NCBI RefSeq assembly: GCF_000819685.1 | Contig: NZ_CDBR01000043.1 | Coordinates: forward strand, 1-43,247 | Source: Aeromonas allosaccharophila | GTDB lineage: Bacteria > Pseudomonadota > Gammaproteobacteria > Enterobacterales > Aeromonadaceae | Length of the DNA stretch: 43,247 bases | Direction of reading: 5' to 3' | Shown: positions 33,289 to 42,410 of the stretch, in pieces | How positions within the stretch are numbered: position 1 is the stretch's first letter | How the letters are laid out: every line of letters begins with the position of its first letter | Notes under the pieces: generated by a model | Databases searched by the model: none | What the model saw: only the letters and a program-made list of their open reading frames with translations | What the model was told of the DNA's origin: nothing | Program-made: the position numbers and the translations under genes

Positions 33289-33939
33289 CTACTGGCCAAA
33301 TCCTCTGGAACGACGCAAATAGACATACCCCTCACCCGGACTGCCCCAACGCGACCGTCCTTCGTTGTCATAGGCACGATCCAGCAATCTGACGCTGTCG
33401 GGGCCAATCCAGATATGCTGCACCAGAGTACTGGCACCACCAAAATCGGTGGAGCAGTGGCCCACCCGGGTATGACCGGCATACTCGCCGGACGGGGTGC
33501 GGGTCAGCCAGATCTCGCAACCGTGGCGCAAGGAGAGCTGCTGCGGGGTCAGGCTGTCGAGCAGGGAGGGATCGTGCCAGGCGCCGGCAAAATCGGTGGC
33601 CCGGGGCATGGTCAGTTCGGCCATCAGGATCCGTCCGTCAGGGGCGGGGGAGAAGCGGTAGATGCGCTGGCGGAACGGGCGGATGGAGCGCAGGCTCAGG
33701 TACTGTTCGGCATAGACCCAGCGGTAGCCCTGATAGCCGGGCCAGATCTCCATCAGCCGCAGCTCGGCACTGGTAAAGCGGCTGTCGTAACTGGCCTGCT
33801 CCCGGCTCGTAAAGGCCCCGTTGAACCAGCTGAGCAGCGGCTCCATGCCTGGCTTGAGTGGGGTGGCCTGGGGTGCCGGGCCTGCCAGCACCAGACAGGT
33901 GCAGAACAGCCCGAATACGGCCACCAGCAACTTTGCCAT
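33289..33939 (-). CDS. Secreted CpcT/CpeT-family protein
   Basis: A 216-aa protein with a signal peptide (about 1-20, LLVAVFGLFCTCLVLAGPAPQ) that contains a lipobox-like LVLAG but no following Cys. The mature part shows the CpcT/CpeT fold pattern: LLSWFNGAFTSREQA, WVYAEQYLSLRSIRPFRQR, HGCEIWLTR, CSTDFGGAST and a C-terminal DRAYDNEGRSRWG. CpcT/CpeT enzymes are bilin lyases in cyanobacteria; this host has no phycobilisome, so the fold is likely used for another purpose. Five nt separate AAGGA and the ATG at 33939, which supports that start over an upstream Met. Confidence 0.78.
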   Translation of the reverse strand: MAKLLVAVFGLFCTCLVLAGPAPQATPLKPGMEPLLSWFNGAFTSREQASYDSRFTSAELRLMEIWPGYQGYRWVYAEQYLSLRSIRPFRQRIYRFSPAPDGRILMAELTMPRATDFAGAWHDPSLLDSLTPQQLSLRHGCEIWLTRTPSGEYAGHTRVGHCSTDFGGASTLVQHIWIGPDSVRLLDRAYDNEGRSRWGSPGEGYVYLRRSRGFGQ

Positions 33940-34061
33940 CGAATCCTTCCGAATCATCATAGTGGCGGCGATTATATGAGCGAATGCCCCCAATAACAGC
34001 CATTACGATCAAATCATTGCCACTCTGATGTGAAAACCTCGCAAAGATGTCAGTCCGGTCA

Positions 34062-35915
34062 CTAAACCCGGTATTTCGCCACCGCCTGATTCAACAGTTG
34101 CGCCTGCTTGTTGAGCCCATCACTGGATTTGGCATTTTCCTCCGCCATGGTGCTGGACTCCTGAGCGATGTCGCGGATGTTGTTGACGTTGCGGTTCACC
34201 TCGTTGGCCACCAGACTCTGCTGCTCGATGGCCGCCGCGATCTGGGTGCTCATGTCCATGATGTGGGTGACATCCTGGGTGATCTGCCCCAACAGCTCCC
34301 CTGCGGTACTGGCCTGCTCCGAGCTGCGGTTGCCCTGCTCACGGCAGGTCGCCATCATCTCGACGATGCTGCCGGTCTGCTTTTGCAGGGAGCTGATGAT
34401 GCCGGCGATCTCCTGGGTCGATTTCTGGGTGCGAATGGCGAGGCTGCGCACTTCGTCGGCCACCACCGCAAAACCACGACCCTGATCCCCCGCCCGCGCC
34501 GCTTCGATAGCCGCATTGAGCGCCAGCAGGTTGGTCTGCTCGGCAATGCCACGGATCACATCCAGCACTGAGCCGATGGTCTCGCTCTCTTTTTGCAGTT
34601 GCCCCACCTCCCTGGACGAGCTTTCCAGATTGCCCGCCAGCGAGCGGATCTGGCTGACCGTATTTTCGACTGCGGTGCGCCCCTCCATCGCCTTGTTGTT
34701 GGTGGTCTGGGCATTGTTGGCGGCCTGTTCGGTATTGCGGGCGATCTCTTCGATGGTGGATCCCATCTCGGTGGAGGCGGTCGCCACCATGTCGGTCTCC
34801 TGCAACTGGCGCGCCGCCCCCTCGCTGGTGCGCTGGACGTTGGCCGAGAGGTGATCGGCTGCCTCCGTCAGGGTATGAACACTCTGCTTCACATCGCCGA
34901 TCAGGGTGCGGAACCCGCCCAGCATCACGTCCAGATTACCCGCCAGCTGGGCCATTTCATCAGCCCCCTGCAACTCGATTTTCAGCCGCAGGTCATTATC
35001 CTGACGAATGCGATTTACCGTCTCGTTCACCCGGGTAATGGGGCGGTCGATGCTGCGGCCGAGCAGTACACTCATGATGCCGATCAGCACGATAATCACC
35101 CCGCCACAGACCAGCATCAAGCTGTTGAGGCGAGCGGTCTGCCGCTCCAGTTCATCGACAATGTGTTGGTCGACGGTCGCAAACCCCTGTTCGGTTTGAT
35201 GCACCAGATCCCGCATCTGGTTGCGCAACCCTTCACCCTCTTTCAGACCCAGCACCTGCATTCCCTGCACCAGGGCGACAAAATCCTGCCGGTATTGCTT
35301 GCTGGCCTGCTCCAGCTTGCCGCGATCCGCCTCCGGCAGAGCGGCAAGGCTATCCTGAAAGCTCTTGTGCAAGGTCTCGAAGCGATCCAGATACTGGATG
35401 TCGGAGCGCAGCATAAAGTCCTTCTCCGCCCGCCGCAGTTGCAGCATGGTGATGAGCAGCCCCTGCTGATCCAGCTGCTTGAGGCCATCTTCCACCTCAT
35501 GCACTGCGGCCCGCAATTTGCCATAGAGACCATCTTCCGGCCCCAGCCCTATCTTCTGCTGCTGAGCGACCAGGGCGCTGAAGGCGCTGCCATAGGCCCC
35601 CATCTGCTGATCCAGCCGGGTCAGCTCACCATGCACCACGCTGATATTGTCATCGGCACTCAGAGTGCGGTTGAGCGTATGGAAACTCGCCAGCACTTTA
35701 TTGAACTGATCGACGAAGGTCATCTCCTTGCGGATCACAAAATCCTTCTCGGCACGCCGCAGATTGAGCATGGCGATCTCCAACTGATCCACATTGCGCT
35801 GGGCATCGGCCAGATGACGACTGACCTGACTGGAGTAGAGAAACAGGCCACTCAGTACCAGCATGGCAATCGCCACCAGCACGGTATTCAGGATCAATTT
35901 ATGGCGTATAAGCAC
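34062..35915 (-). CDS. Methyl-accepting chemotaxis protein with HBM sensor domain
   Basis: A 617-aa transmembrane chemoreceptor. TM1 is about residues 8-28 and TM2 about 264-286, enclosing a ~235-residue periplasmic helical bimodular (HBM) domain. Its two halves repeat the motif LRRAEKDF (near 52-59 and 160-167), as in McpS-type receptors for TCA intermediates. HAMP follows TM2; the signalling tip reads [19 protein letters not shown]. There is no C-terminal NWETF-type pentapeptide. The start is a GTG at 35915 with GAGAGG 6 nt upstream; an in-frame ATG at 36014 would add an unlikely 33-residue extension. The ligand is unknown. Confidence 0.88.
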   Translation of the reverse strand: MLIRHKLILNTVLVAIAMLVLSGLFLYSSQVSRHLADAQRNVDQLEIAMLNLRRAEKDFVIRKEMTFVDQFNKVLASFHTLNRTLSADDNISVVHGELTRLDQQMGAYGSAFSALVAQQQKIGLGPEDGLYGKLRAAVHEVEDGLKQLDQQGLLITMLQLRRAEKDFMLRSDIQYLDRFETLHKSFQDSLAALPEADRGKLEQASKQYRQDFVALVQGMQVLGLKEGEGLRNQMRDLVHQTEQGFATVDQHIVDELERQTARLNSLMLVCGGVIIVLIGIMSVLLGRSIDRPITRVNETVNRIRQDNDLRLKIELQGADEMAQLAGNLDVMLGGFRTLIGDVKQSVHTLTEAADHLSANVQRTSEGAARQLQETDMVATASTEMGSTIEEIARNTEQAANNAQTTNNKAMEGRTAVENTVSQIRSLAGNLESSSREVGQLQKESETIGSVLDVIRGIAEQTNLLALNAAIEAARAGDQGRGFAVVADEVRSLAIRTQKSTQEIAGIISSLQKQTGSIVEMMATCREQGNRSSEQASTAGELLGQITQDVTHIMDMSTQIAAAIEQQSLVANEVNRNVNNIRDIAQESSTMAEENAKSSDGLNKQAQLLNQAVAKYRV

Positions 35916-36000
35916 GATGGACCTCTCGCAAACCAGGCAATGGACTGCATTGAGCTTATGCAGAAAAGCGGCGACGGGTGATCTGTGCAAGGAATATTCA

Positions 36001-36028
36001 TTGAAATGCCACACCCACTCCTTATACT
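36001..36028 (+). promoter_or_regulatory. Candidate rraA promoter
   Basis: TTGAAA, a 16-bp spacer, then TATACT, close to sigma-70 consensus. The start would be near 36035, about 28 nt before the rraA ATG. Confidence 0.6.
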
Positions 36029-36062
36029 GGTTGCACCTGTTTCCAGCCGTGGATTTGACACT

Positions 36063-36548
36063 ATGGAATACAACACTTCAGAATTGTGCGACATCTATCA
36101 GGACATGGTGGATGTACTCGAACCCATGCTCTGCTCCTTCGGCGGCCGCGCCTCTTTCGGCGGCGTCATCACCACAGTCAAATGCTTCGAATCGAATGGC
36201 CTGATCCGTGAACTCGTCAAAGAGAACGGACTGGGGCGCGTGTTGCTGATCGATGGCGGTGGCTCCATGCGCCGCGCCCTGATCGACAGCGACATCGCCA
36301 CCACGGCGGCCGAGAACGATTGGGAAGGGATTGTCTGCTACGGTTGCGTCCGCGAGGTCGATATTCTGGAAGATCTGGATATCGGCATTCAGGCGCTAGC
36401 AGCCATTCCGGTCGGTGCCGACAGCAAGGATGTAGGGGAGACCGATCTGCCGGTCAACTTCGGTGGCGTGACTTTCCTGCCTGACGACCACCTCTACGCC
36501 GATACCACAGGGGTGATCCTCTCCCCCGAGGCTCTCGATATCGAGTAA
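36063..36548 (+). CDS. rraA: Ribonuclease E activity regulator RraA
   Basis: A 161-aa homotrimeric protein that binds the C-terminal scaffold of RNase E and inhibits RNA decay. It matches E. coli RraA across its length: [66 protein letters not shown] and [11 protein letters not shown]. The former name MenG is wrong for this family. The ATG at 36063 fits the homologues. It is divergent from the chemoreceptor gene and ends at its own terminator, 33 bp before the RyhB terminator. Confidence 0.96.
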   Translation: MEYNTSELCDIYQDMVDVLEPMLCSFGGRASFGGVITTVKCFESNGLIRELVKENGLGRVLLIDGGGSMRRALIDSDIATTAAENDWEGIVCYGCVREVDILEDLDIGIQALAAIPVGADSKDVGETDLPVNFGGVTFLPDDHLYADTTGVILSPEALDIE

Positions 36549-36567
36549 GCCACAGACAGAGTGACGA

Positions 36568-36591
36568 CGGGAGCCTTGGCTCCCGTTTTTT
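36568..36591 (+). terminator. Terminator after rraA
   Basis: CGGGAGCC, loop TT, GGCTCCCG, followed by TTTTTT. Confidence 0.9.
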
Positions 36592-36617
36592 ATGGCTGCA
36601 ATTTGCTGAAAAAAGAC

Positions 36618-36727
36618 AAAAAAAGAGGGCCAGATAAACTGGCCCTTAACTGGAAGCAATGTGAGCAATGTCGTGCCTTCACAAGAAGTCCATCACGTTG
36701 GAACGAATGAAGTCTTTCCCGGAAAAC
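36618..36727 (-). ncRNA. ryhB: RyhB small RNA (Fur-regulated iron-sparing sRNA)
   Basis: On the minus strand, 36676-36649 reads GCACGACATTGCTCACATTG and then CTTCCAGT, the core of E. coli RyhB as I recall it, with no difference. A terminator follows: stem AAGGGCCAG (36647-36639) with CTGGCCCTC (36633-36625), loop TTTAT, then a seven-T run. Upstream is a promoter with a Fur box. Expected length is about 110 nt, near the 90 nt of E. coli. RyhB pairs with mRNAs of iron-using proteins through Hfq and promotes their decay during iron starvation. The 5' end is estimated from the -10 box. Confidence 0.92.
36625..36647 (-). terminator. RyhB terminator
   Basis: A 9-bp stem, GAGGGCCAG with CTGGCCCTT (one G-T pair), loop ATAAA. 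It is followed on the minus strand by seven T; this U-tail also suits Hfq binding. Confidence 0.9.
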
Positions 36728-36729
36728 AA

Positions 36730-36762
36730 GTTAACAATAATCATTCTCATTTAACTAGGCAA
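36730..36762 (-). promoter_or_regulatory. ryhB promoter with embedded Fur box
   Basis: On the minus strand: TTGCCT (36762-36757), a 17-bp spacer, TATTGT (36739-36734). GAGAATGATTATTGTTAAC (36748-36730) matches the 19-bp Fur consensus at 14 of 19 positions and covers the -10, so Fe-Fur should block transcription. Confidence 0.8.
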
Positions 36763-36786
36763 GCGCTATTTGCAGAAAGTGCAAAA

Positions 36787-36816
36787 AAATTGACCACCGC
36801 GAAGGGTGGTCAATTT
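36787..36816 (-). terminator. Terminator after yhhQ
   Basis: A 12-bp perfect stem, AAATTGACCACC with GGTGGTCAATTT, loop GCGAAG. A seven-T run follows on the minus strand, separating yhhQ from ryhB. Confidence 0.9.
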
Positions 36817-36818
36817 CA

Positions 36819-37493
36819 TCAGGCTTGTCGGGTGGCCGTCTGCAGGCTGGATAATCCGGCCTCGCCCACCAGCTTGCGGCTGAGGTAACGCAGCAAGACG
36901 CCGTAGAGCGGCACGAACAAACCAAGGCTTATCAGCAACTTGAATACGTAATCGACGGTTGCGATCTCGACCCAGTGTTCCGCCATGAAGGGATCTGTGG
37001 TGCGCCAGAAGGCCACACTGAAGAAGGCGATGGTATCGACCAGATTACCGAACAGGGTGGATGCCGCCGGAGCAACCCACCAGGCTTTCATCAGTCGCAG
37101 CCGGTTGAACACCACCACATCCATGAACTGACCCACCAGATAGGCCATAAAGCTGGCCAGCGCGATGCGTGCCACGAACAGATTGAACTCGGCCAGATTG
37201 CCAACACCCTGGAAGCTCCCTTCGAAGAAGAGCACGGAGAGCGCATAGGAGACCGCCAGCGCAGGCAGCATCACGGTCTGGATAATCTTGCGCGCCAGAC
37301 CGGCACCGAAGATCCGCACCGTCAGGTCAGTGGCCAGGAAGATAAACGGGAAGCTAAACGCACCCCAGGTGGTATGGAAGCCAAACACGGTGATCGGCAG
37401 CTGCACCAGATAGTTGCTGCTGGCAATGATCAGAATGTGGAACAACGACAGGCGAACAAGCGCCGTTTGGTACTGCGCGGGGGTCAGATTCAT
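36819..37493 (-). CDS. yhhQ: Queuosine precursor transporter YhhQ
   Basis: An inner-membrane VUT-family (ECF-S-like) transporter, 224 aa, about six transmembrane segments, importing preQ0/preQ1 bases for tRNA queuosine. Recognisable blocks are LPITVFGFHTTWGAFSFPFI, LATDLTVRIFG, ARIALASFMAYLVGQ, VDVVVFNRLR-like MDVVVFNRLRL and NLVDTIAFFSVAF. The ribosome-binding AAAAAGG lies 7 nt before the ATG and forms the tail of a candidate preQ1-I riboswitch. A strong promoter is 71-98 bp upstream. The gene ends in its own terminator next to ryhB. Confidence 0.93.
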   Translation of the reverse strand: MNLTPAQYQTALVRLSLFHILIIASSNYLVQLPITVFGFHTTWGAFSFPFIFLATDLTVRIFGAGLARKIIQTVMLPALAVSYALSVLFFEGSFQGVGNLAEFNLFVARIALASFMAYLVGQFMDVVVFNRLRLMKAWWVAPAASTLFGNLVDTIAFFSVAFWRTTDPFMAEHWVEIATVDYVFKLLISLGLFVPLYGVLLRYLSRKLVGEAGLSSLQTATRQA

Positions 37494-37500
37494 CTTGTGA

Positions 37501-37532
37501 CCTTTTTGGTTAATGGGGTTAGGGAACCCATA
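37501..37532 (-). promoter_or_regulatory. Candidate preQ1-I riboswitch in the yhhQ leader
   Basis: On the minus strand the leader reads UAUGGGUUCCCUAACCCCAU and then UAACCAAAAAGG. P1 is AUGGG (37531-37527) with CCCAU (37517-37513). The loop CCU (37523-37521) can pair with the tail AGG (37503-37501) as a pseudoknot that sequesters the Shine-Dalgarno. The GGGU...AACCCC then A-rich tail AAGG layout parallels the Thermoanaerobacter preQ1-I aptamer as I recall it, including its specificity cytosine (37518). Ligand and gene function agree. Confidence 0.7.
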
Positions 37533-37563
37533 CCGCCACCATTGGCGATAATCGAGGGGCGAG

Positions 37564-37591
37564 ATTATACGCCCCCAAATCGATAGTTCAA
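37564..37591 (-). promoter_or_regulatory. yhhQ promoter
   Basis: On the minus strand: TTGAAC (37591-37586), a 16-bp spacer, then perfect TATAAT (37569-37564). The start near 37557 gives an ~65-nt leader that includes the riboswitch candidate. Confidence 0.75.
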
Positions 37592-37652
37592 TCTTTATGC
37601 GATGATACGCACCCGGATTGGCCAGCCACAGAGCAGGCCTCGCGGGCGATGG

Positions 37653-37940
37653 TTACTCCTTGTGTTGCCTGGCGAGCCAGAGCAACACCTCCCGCTCCGC
37701 CGGGCGTAACGCCTCCAGCCAGCAACCGCTGTAGTGTTCATACTCCAGCCGGAACTGGCTCCCTTCAAACGCCAGCAGCCAGCTGTGGCGGTCGGCCCCC
37801 ACATCCTGCTCGAGCGGCAGCAACTCCCACTCTTGCAGCAAGGCCTGCGCCAACACCGGAAACGTGTCCCAGTCGAGCGCAGGGCAATCCAGCGTCACCA
37901 CGGCGGCTTCGTTATCTATCTGTTTGATCTGCCAGCTCAT
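37653..37940 (-). CDS. DUF3630-like small protein, 95 aa
   Basis: A soluble 95-aa protein with no membrane segment. It resembles the DUF3630 family of Vibrio/Shewanella: TLDCPALDWDTFP near residues 16-28, VGADRHSWLLAFEG (about 48-61) and EHYSGCWLEAL (about 68-78). The start at 37940 (MSWQIKQIDNE) is preceded by AGGGA; the longer open frame lies antisense-like over selO and is rejected. It follows selO by 10 bp on the same strand and is likely cotranscribed. Function unknown. Confidence 0.72.
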   Translation of the reverse strand: MSWQIKQIDNEAAVVTLDCPALDWDTFPVLAQALLQEWELLPLEQDVGADRHSWLLAFEGSQFRLEYEHYSGCWLEALRPAEREVLLWLARQHKE

Positions 37941-37950
37941 TCCCTGTCTC

Positions 37951-39378
37951 TCAGCTACTGCAGGATAGCTCGCCACCGCAATACCATGCCGGCGCCGGGG
38001 TGGCGAGATCCTCATATTCGGGGTGTTCATCATAGGGGCGCTGCATGGCGGTGAACAACCGCTCGAACGGCTGCATATCCCCTGCATCGGCGGCATCGAT
38101 CACCTGCTGGGCCAGCGCATTGCGCAGCACATACTTGGGATTGATGGCATCCATCTGCGCCTTGCGCACGGCATCCACGCTTCCTTCGCGCACCAACCGC
38201 GTCCGATAGCGCTCCAGCCACGCCTGCCAACCCCGCGGATCAGGCAACAGGGCCAGCAGAGACGCGGGCCACGCTCCCTCTTGCGTCACTTCACCGAGAC
38301 GACGCAGGAACAGGTGGTAATCGACCTTGTTAGCCGCCAGCAGCCGGAACAGCTCGCGGAACAGCGCAGGGTCATCCTCCTCCCACACCGCCAGCCCGAG
38401 TTTGGCCCGCATCAGTTCGGAGTAGTGCAACATCAGCTGCTGTTCGTACTGGGCCAGCGCCGCAGCCAGCGCATCACCGGCGACATGCCCCGCCAGCGCC
38501 TGCGCCAGCTTTTGCAGATTCCAGTAACCGACCGCGGGCTGCTGATCCAGCGCGTAACGACCCGCCGGATCCGAGTGGTTGCAGACAAAATCGGGCACGT
38601 AGGCATCGATAAAGCCATAGGGGCCGTAATCCAGCGTCAAGCCGAGCAGCGACATGTTGTCGGTGTTCATCACCCCGTGACAGAAGCCCGCCGCCTGCCA
38701 TTTGGCAATCAGCCGCGCGGTGCGACGCACCACCTCGGCAAACAGTTCGGCGCCACTCTCCAGCTCGGGGAAATGGTGACGCAGCAGATACTCGATGAGC
38801 GGCGGGATCTTCTCCCCCTGCCCGCTCCAGGCGAAATACTCGATATGACCGAAGCGCAGATGGCTGGGAGCGGTACGCAGCACAGTCGCCCCCGTCTCCG
38901 CCTGCTCGCGGTAAACGGGCTCCTGACTCCCCACCAGCACCAGCGCCCGGGTGGTGGGGATGCCGAGGGCATGGAGCGCTTCGGAGGCGAGATACTCGCG
39001 AATGCTGGAGCGCAGCACGGCACGGCCATCGCCAAAACGGGAGAACGGCGTTTTACCCGCCCCCTTCAGATGGAGATCCCAGCGGCTGCCATCCGGCGCC
39101 AGCTGCTCACCCAATAGCAGCGCCCGACCATCCCCAAGCCGGGGGCTGTAGCCCCCGAACTGATGACCTGCATAGACCTGCGCCACCGGCTGCATGCCGG
39201 GCAGCACTTTTCCCTCGCCACAGCAGGCAATCCAGTCAGCCTCTCTGACGCCTCCCAGCCCCAACTCGGCCAGCAAAGCCCGGTTGAGATGAAGCAACCG
39301 GGGTTGCTGCAGCGGCTGGGGGACCACGAGTTCACAGGCCCAGGGCAACTCGGTCGCAAAAGTGTTGATCAGCTTCAT
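37951..39378 (-). CDS. selO: Protein adenylyltransferase SelO (YdiU)
   Basis: A pseudokinase-fold enzyme of 475 aa that transfers AMP to protein hydroxyls. It has the N-terminal [18 protein letters not shown] (about 69-86), Lys105 and Lys109 in [18 protein letters not shown], the segment [19 protein letters not shown] with Asp240/Asn241 and Asp250, and [15 protein letters not shown]. The C-terminal ELSCSS keeps Cys third from the end, where eukaryotic SelO has selenocysteine. The start [12 protein letters not shown] at 39378 matches homologues, but its ribosome-binding site is weak. Confidence 0.94.
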   Translation of the reverse strand: MKLINTFATELPWACELVVPQPLQQPRLLHLNRALLAELGLGGVREADWIACCGEGKVLPGMQPVAQVYAGHQFGGYSPRLGDGRALLLGEQLAPDGSRWDLHLKGAGKTPFSRFGDGRAVLRSSIREYLASEALHALGIPTTRALVLVGSQEPVYREQAETGATVLRTAPSHLRFGHIEYFAWSGQGEKIPPLIEYLLRHHFPELESGAELFAEVVRRTARLIAKWQAAGFCHGVMNTDNMSLLGLTLDYGPYGFIDAYVPDFVCNHSDPAGRYALDQQPAVGYWNLQKLAQALAGHVAGDALAAALAQYEQQLMLHYSELMRAKLGLAVWEEDDPALFRELFRLLAANKVDYHLFLRRLGEVTQEGAWPASLLALLPDPRGWQAWLERYRTRLVREGSVDAVRKAQMDAINPKYVLRNALAQQVIDAADAGDMQPFERLFTAMQRPYDEHPEYEDLATPAPAWYCGGELSCSS

Positions 39379-39483
39379 GGTTGTGCCATTCGTCCCTGCG
39401 TATGCTCGTGTCACTCTTTATACTGCCGTCAGCCACGCTTGTGCTCACTGGCAACCATCATTTTTCAATTCAAGGAGAAGAAG

Positions 39484-39786
39484 ATGCAAAAATGGGTATA
39501 TGCCCTGCCCTTGCTGGCACTGGCGTGGGGTCATCAGGCCAAGGCTGCCGATATCGAAGCCGGCAAAGCCAAGGCGGCGGTCTGTGCCGCCTGTCACGGC
39601 GTGGAAGGCAAGGCGATGATCCCCAACTACCCCCATCTGGCGGGTCAGAATGCCGCCTATCTGGTGAAACAGTTGAAAGCGTTCAAGGATGGCACTCGCA
39701 AAGAGCCCTTGATGGATCCCTTCATGGCGCCGCTGACCGAGGCGGATATCGACAATCTGGCGGCCTTCTACGCCAGCCTGAAATAA
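39484..39786 (+). CDS. Small soluble c-type cytochrome
   Basis: A 100-aa periplasmic cytochrome c. The signal peptide is about 1-21, ending AKA before ADIEAG. Heme is attached through CAACH (Cys34, Cys37, His38); the distal ligand is probably Met77 or Met81 in [11 protein letters not shown]. It is close to the c5/c553 class of single-domain cytochromes that carry electrons between respiratory complexes or to peroxidases. AAGGAG precedes the ATG at 39484. It is divergent from selO and convergent with recQ. Confidence 0.9.
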   Translation: MQKWVYALPLLALAWGHQAKAADIEAGKAKAAVCAACHGVEGKAMIPNYPHLAGQNAAYLVKQLKAFKDGTRKEPLMDPFMAPLTEADIDNLAAFYASLK

Positions 39787-39828
39787 CCTCGCGTCTGACC
39801 CTAGGTTCTTCCGAGCCACGCTTACCGT

Positions 39829-39853
39829 GGTCGATTAGGCAGCCTAATCGACC
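39829..39853. repeat. REP-like palindrome, copy 2
   Basis: GGTCGATTAGGC-A-GCCTAATCGACC is a perfect 12-bp inverted repeat with a single-base centre. It abuts the recQ stop codon and lies between convergent genes. It shares GGTCGATTA and TAATCG with the palindrome at 10957-10982. It lacks a T-run, so it is not a classical terminator. Confidence 0.6.
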
Positions 39854-41689
39854 CTAACGACGGCAGTAGTCGATGATCAGATCCATAAAGGCTTCGCCAA
39901 AGCGCTCCAGCTTGCGGTGACCGACACCGTTGATAGCCAGCATCTCGTCTTCGGTCATCGGCATCAGCTGTGCCATCTCCACCAGGGTCGCATCGTTGAA
40001 CACCACGTAGGGCGGCACCTCTTCGTCCTCGGCAATCTGCTTGCGCAGACCGCGCAGCTCCTTGAACAACCGCTTGTCGTAGTTGGCGTTGTCGAGCAGG
40101 CCGTTGCGCTTCTCCTTGCGGCTGGAGATAGGCTGCAGGCGGGGCACCGCCAACTCCAGCTTCACCTCGCCACGCAGCACGGGGCGGGCCGCTTCGGTCA
40201 GCTGTAGCACCAGATTGCGGGTGATGTTCTGGGTCAGCAGCCCCTTGTGGATCAGCTGGCGGATCACGCTCATCCAGTATTCGTGGCTCTGATCCTTGCC
40301 GATGCCATAGGTCGAGAGCTTGTCGTGGCCGTGATCCTTGATGCGCTGGTTGAGCGAGCCGCGCAGCACCTCCACCACATAACCCACCCCGAAGGCCTGC
40401 CCCACCCGCCAGACGCATGAGAGCGCCTTCTGGGCATCTTCGGTACCGTCATAGCTCTTGGGCGGATCGAGACAGATATCGCAGTTGCCGCACGGCTTGT
40501 CGTTGTATTCGCCAAAGTAATTGAGCAGCACCTGACGGCGGCAGGTCTGCGCCTCGGCGAAGGCCGCCATCACGTTGAGCTTGTACTGTTCCACCTGCAA
40601 CTGCTGGGGATTCTCGATGTTGTCGAGCAGACGGCGCACCCGGCCGATATCGGCAGGATCGTAAAGCAGCAGCGCCTCGGCGGGGGTGCCATCGCGCCCG
40701 GCACGGCCGGTCTCCTGATAGTAGGATTCGATGTTCTTCGGAATGTCGTAGTGCACCACGAAGCGCACGTTGGGCTTGTCGATGCCCATGCCAAACGCCA
40801 CCGTTGCCACCACGATCTCGACATCATCCTTGAGAAAGGCATCCTGGGTCTGCTGGCGCTGCTCGAGCGGCAGCCCCGCATGATAGGGCGCCGCCTTGCA
40901 ACCGTGGCGGGATAGCCGCTCGGCCACCTCCTCCACCCGGTTGCGGCTGGAGCAGTAGACGATGCCGCAGTTGCCTTTCTGGCTCTGCACGTAACGCAAC
41001 AGCTGTTCCGCTGCCTTGAATTTCTCCACCAGGCTGTAGCGGATATTGGGGCGGTCGAAGCTGGCGGTATGAATAAAGGGATCGTTCAGCTCGAGCCGGT
41101 GCAGCATGTCGCTGCGGGTCGCTTCGTCGGCGGTGGCGGTGAGCGCCACCACCGGCACCTGCGGAAACCACTGCTTGAGTCGCCCCAGCGCCGCATACTC
41201 AGGCCGAAAATCGTGGCCCCACTGGGAGACACAGTGCGCCTCATCGATGGCAAACAGCCCGAGCGGCAGCTCGGCCAGCCGGTCCATAAACTCGTGCTGC
41301 AGCAAGCGCTCGGGGGAGACATAGACCAGCTTGATCTCGCCGCGACGCATGGCGGCGAAGTTCTGGATCATCTCCTCCCGACTGAGGGCCGAGTTGATAT
41401 AAACCGCCGCCACACCGTTGGCGCGCAGACTGTCGACCTGATCCTTCATCAGCGAAATAAGGGGAGAGACCACCACACCGAGCCCGGGCCGCAGCAGCGC
41501 CGGGATCTGGTAGCAGAGCGACTTGCCGCCGCCGGTGGGCTTGAGCACCAGCGCATCGCGCCCCGCGACGATCTGCTCGATGATCTCGAGCTGCCCCGGC
41601 CGAAACTGCTGATAGCCGAAGACCGCCTGCAGCAAGGCAAGCGGACTCTCTGGCTGAGGATCTGGCAGGGTTTCGGCAATCGCGGTCAT
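39854..41689 (-). CDS. recQ: ATP-dependent DNA helicase RecQ
   Basis: A 3'-to-5' helicase of 611 aa in the RecF pathway. Walker A is [12 protein letters not shown] (about 56-67), DEAH box [19 protein letters not shown], aromatic-loop region and [17 protein letters not shown] follow. The RQC zinc site shows [12 protein letters not shown] and [11 protein letters not shown]. The C-terminal HRDC domain is ~530-605 ([21 protein letters not shown], given here in part). Full length for the family. The upstream neighbour is a YigI-like thioesterase, divergent across 133 bp. Confidence 0.96.
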   Translation of the reverse strand: MTAIAETLPDPQPESPLALLQAVFGYQQFRPGQLEIIEQIVAGRDALVLKPTGGGKSLCYQIPALLRPGLGVVVSPLISLMKDQVDSLRANGVAAVYINSALSREEMIQNFAAMRRGEIKLVYVSPERLLQHEFMDRLAELPLGLFAIDEAHCVSQWGHDFRPEYAALGRLKQWFPQVPVVALTATADEATRSDMLHRLELNDPFIHTASFDRPNIRYSLVEKFKAAEQLLRYVQSQKGNCGIVYCSSRNRVEEVAERLSRHGCKAAPYHAGLPLEQRQQTQDAFLKDDVEIVVATVAFGMGIDKPNVRFVVHYDIPKNIESYYQETGRAGRDGTPAEALLLYDPADIGRVRRLLDNIENPQQLQVEQYKLNVMAAFAEAQTCRRQVLLNYFGEYNDKPCGNCDICLDPPKSYDGTEDAQKALSCVWRVGQAFGVGYVVEVLRGSLNQRIKDHGHDKLSTYGIGKDQSHEYWMSVIRQLIHKGLLTQNITRNLVLQLTEAARPVLRGEVKLELAVPRLQPISSRKEKRNGLLDNANYDKRLFKELRGLRKQIAEDEEVPPYVVFNDATLVEMAQLMPMTEDEMLAINGVGHRKLERFGEAFMDLIIDYCRR

Positions 41690-41822
41690 GGGCTCTCCTT
41701 TGGGGTCGCCATTCTAAAGCAGCCGCCGCCCACAATAAACCTGCCATTGCGACTGTTAAGAAACTGTTGCAGACTGGCTGGAGTTTTTACTCGGCTTTGA
41801 TGACAAGGATTGGGATCAGAGA

Positions 41823-42287
41823 ATGAAACAGATGCTCAAGAAGATGGCGCTCAGTGGCATTGCCAACCTGTTTACCGAGAAGATGCCGTTCAACAAGCTG
41901 ATTGGCATGCAGGTGACCCACTACGACTTCGACAAGGTGGAACTGCGCATCAAGATGGACGACAAGCTGATCGGCAACCCTTTCCACAACATCCTGCACG
42001 GCGGCGTCACCGCCACGCTGCTCGATGTAGCGGGCGGCATGATCGTCGCAGCCTCCTGCATCGACGAGCTGGAGGAGTTCTCCCCCAGCTATCTCAAGGA
42101 GCGCTTCGCCCGCCTAGGCACTATCGATCTGCGGGTGGATTACCTGCGTCCGGGGCGCGGCAACGAGTTTATCGCCACCGCACACATCATCCGGGCTGGC
42201 AGCAAGGTCGCCGTCGCCCGGATGGAGCTGCACAACGAAGAGGGCACCCACATCGCCTTCGGCACCGGTACCTATCTGGTGGGTTGA
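41823..42287 (+). CDS. yigI: Hotdog-fold thioesterase, YigI-like
   Basis: A 154-aa hotdog protein. NPFHNILHGGVTATLLDVAGG (about 52-72) is the PaaI/YigI-type active-site helix, with the conserved HGG. LRVDYLRPGRG follows. In E. coli yigI lies near pldA-recQ, which supports the YigI assignment; E. coli YigI is reported as an acyl-CoA thioesterase. No strong Shine-Dalgarno is seen before the ATG at 41823 (only GGGAT-like sequence). It is the last clearly core gene before the accessory right end. Confidence 0.82.
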   Translation: MKQMLKKMALSGIANLFTEKMPFNKLIGMQVTHYDFDKVELRIKMDDKLIGNPFHNILHGGVTATLLDVAGGMIVAASCIDELEEFSPSYLKERFARLGTIDLRVDYLRPGRGNEFIATAHIIRAGSKVAVARMELHNEEGTHIAFGTGTYLVG

Positions 42288-42410
42288 ACCAAGTTAGTGC
42301 ATAAAAACCACGCGGCTAATCCACTTTTAATCATTAGATTCCTTACCCCTCTGGCCGAACAAGGTCCATACTGATAGTCGGGATTGTGTGCAGAGGGAGG
42401 ATTGCAGGCG

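Noticed and set aside
33289..33939. Lipoprotein call for the CpcT/CpeT-like protein
   Set aside because: LVLAG resembles a lipobox, but the next residue is Pro, not Cys; the Cys inside the hydrophobic core is too early.
35916..36062. Sigma-28 flagellar promoter for the chemoreceptor gene
   Set aside because: No TAAA-N15-GCCGATAA match in the divergent gap.
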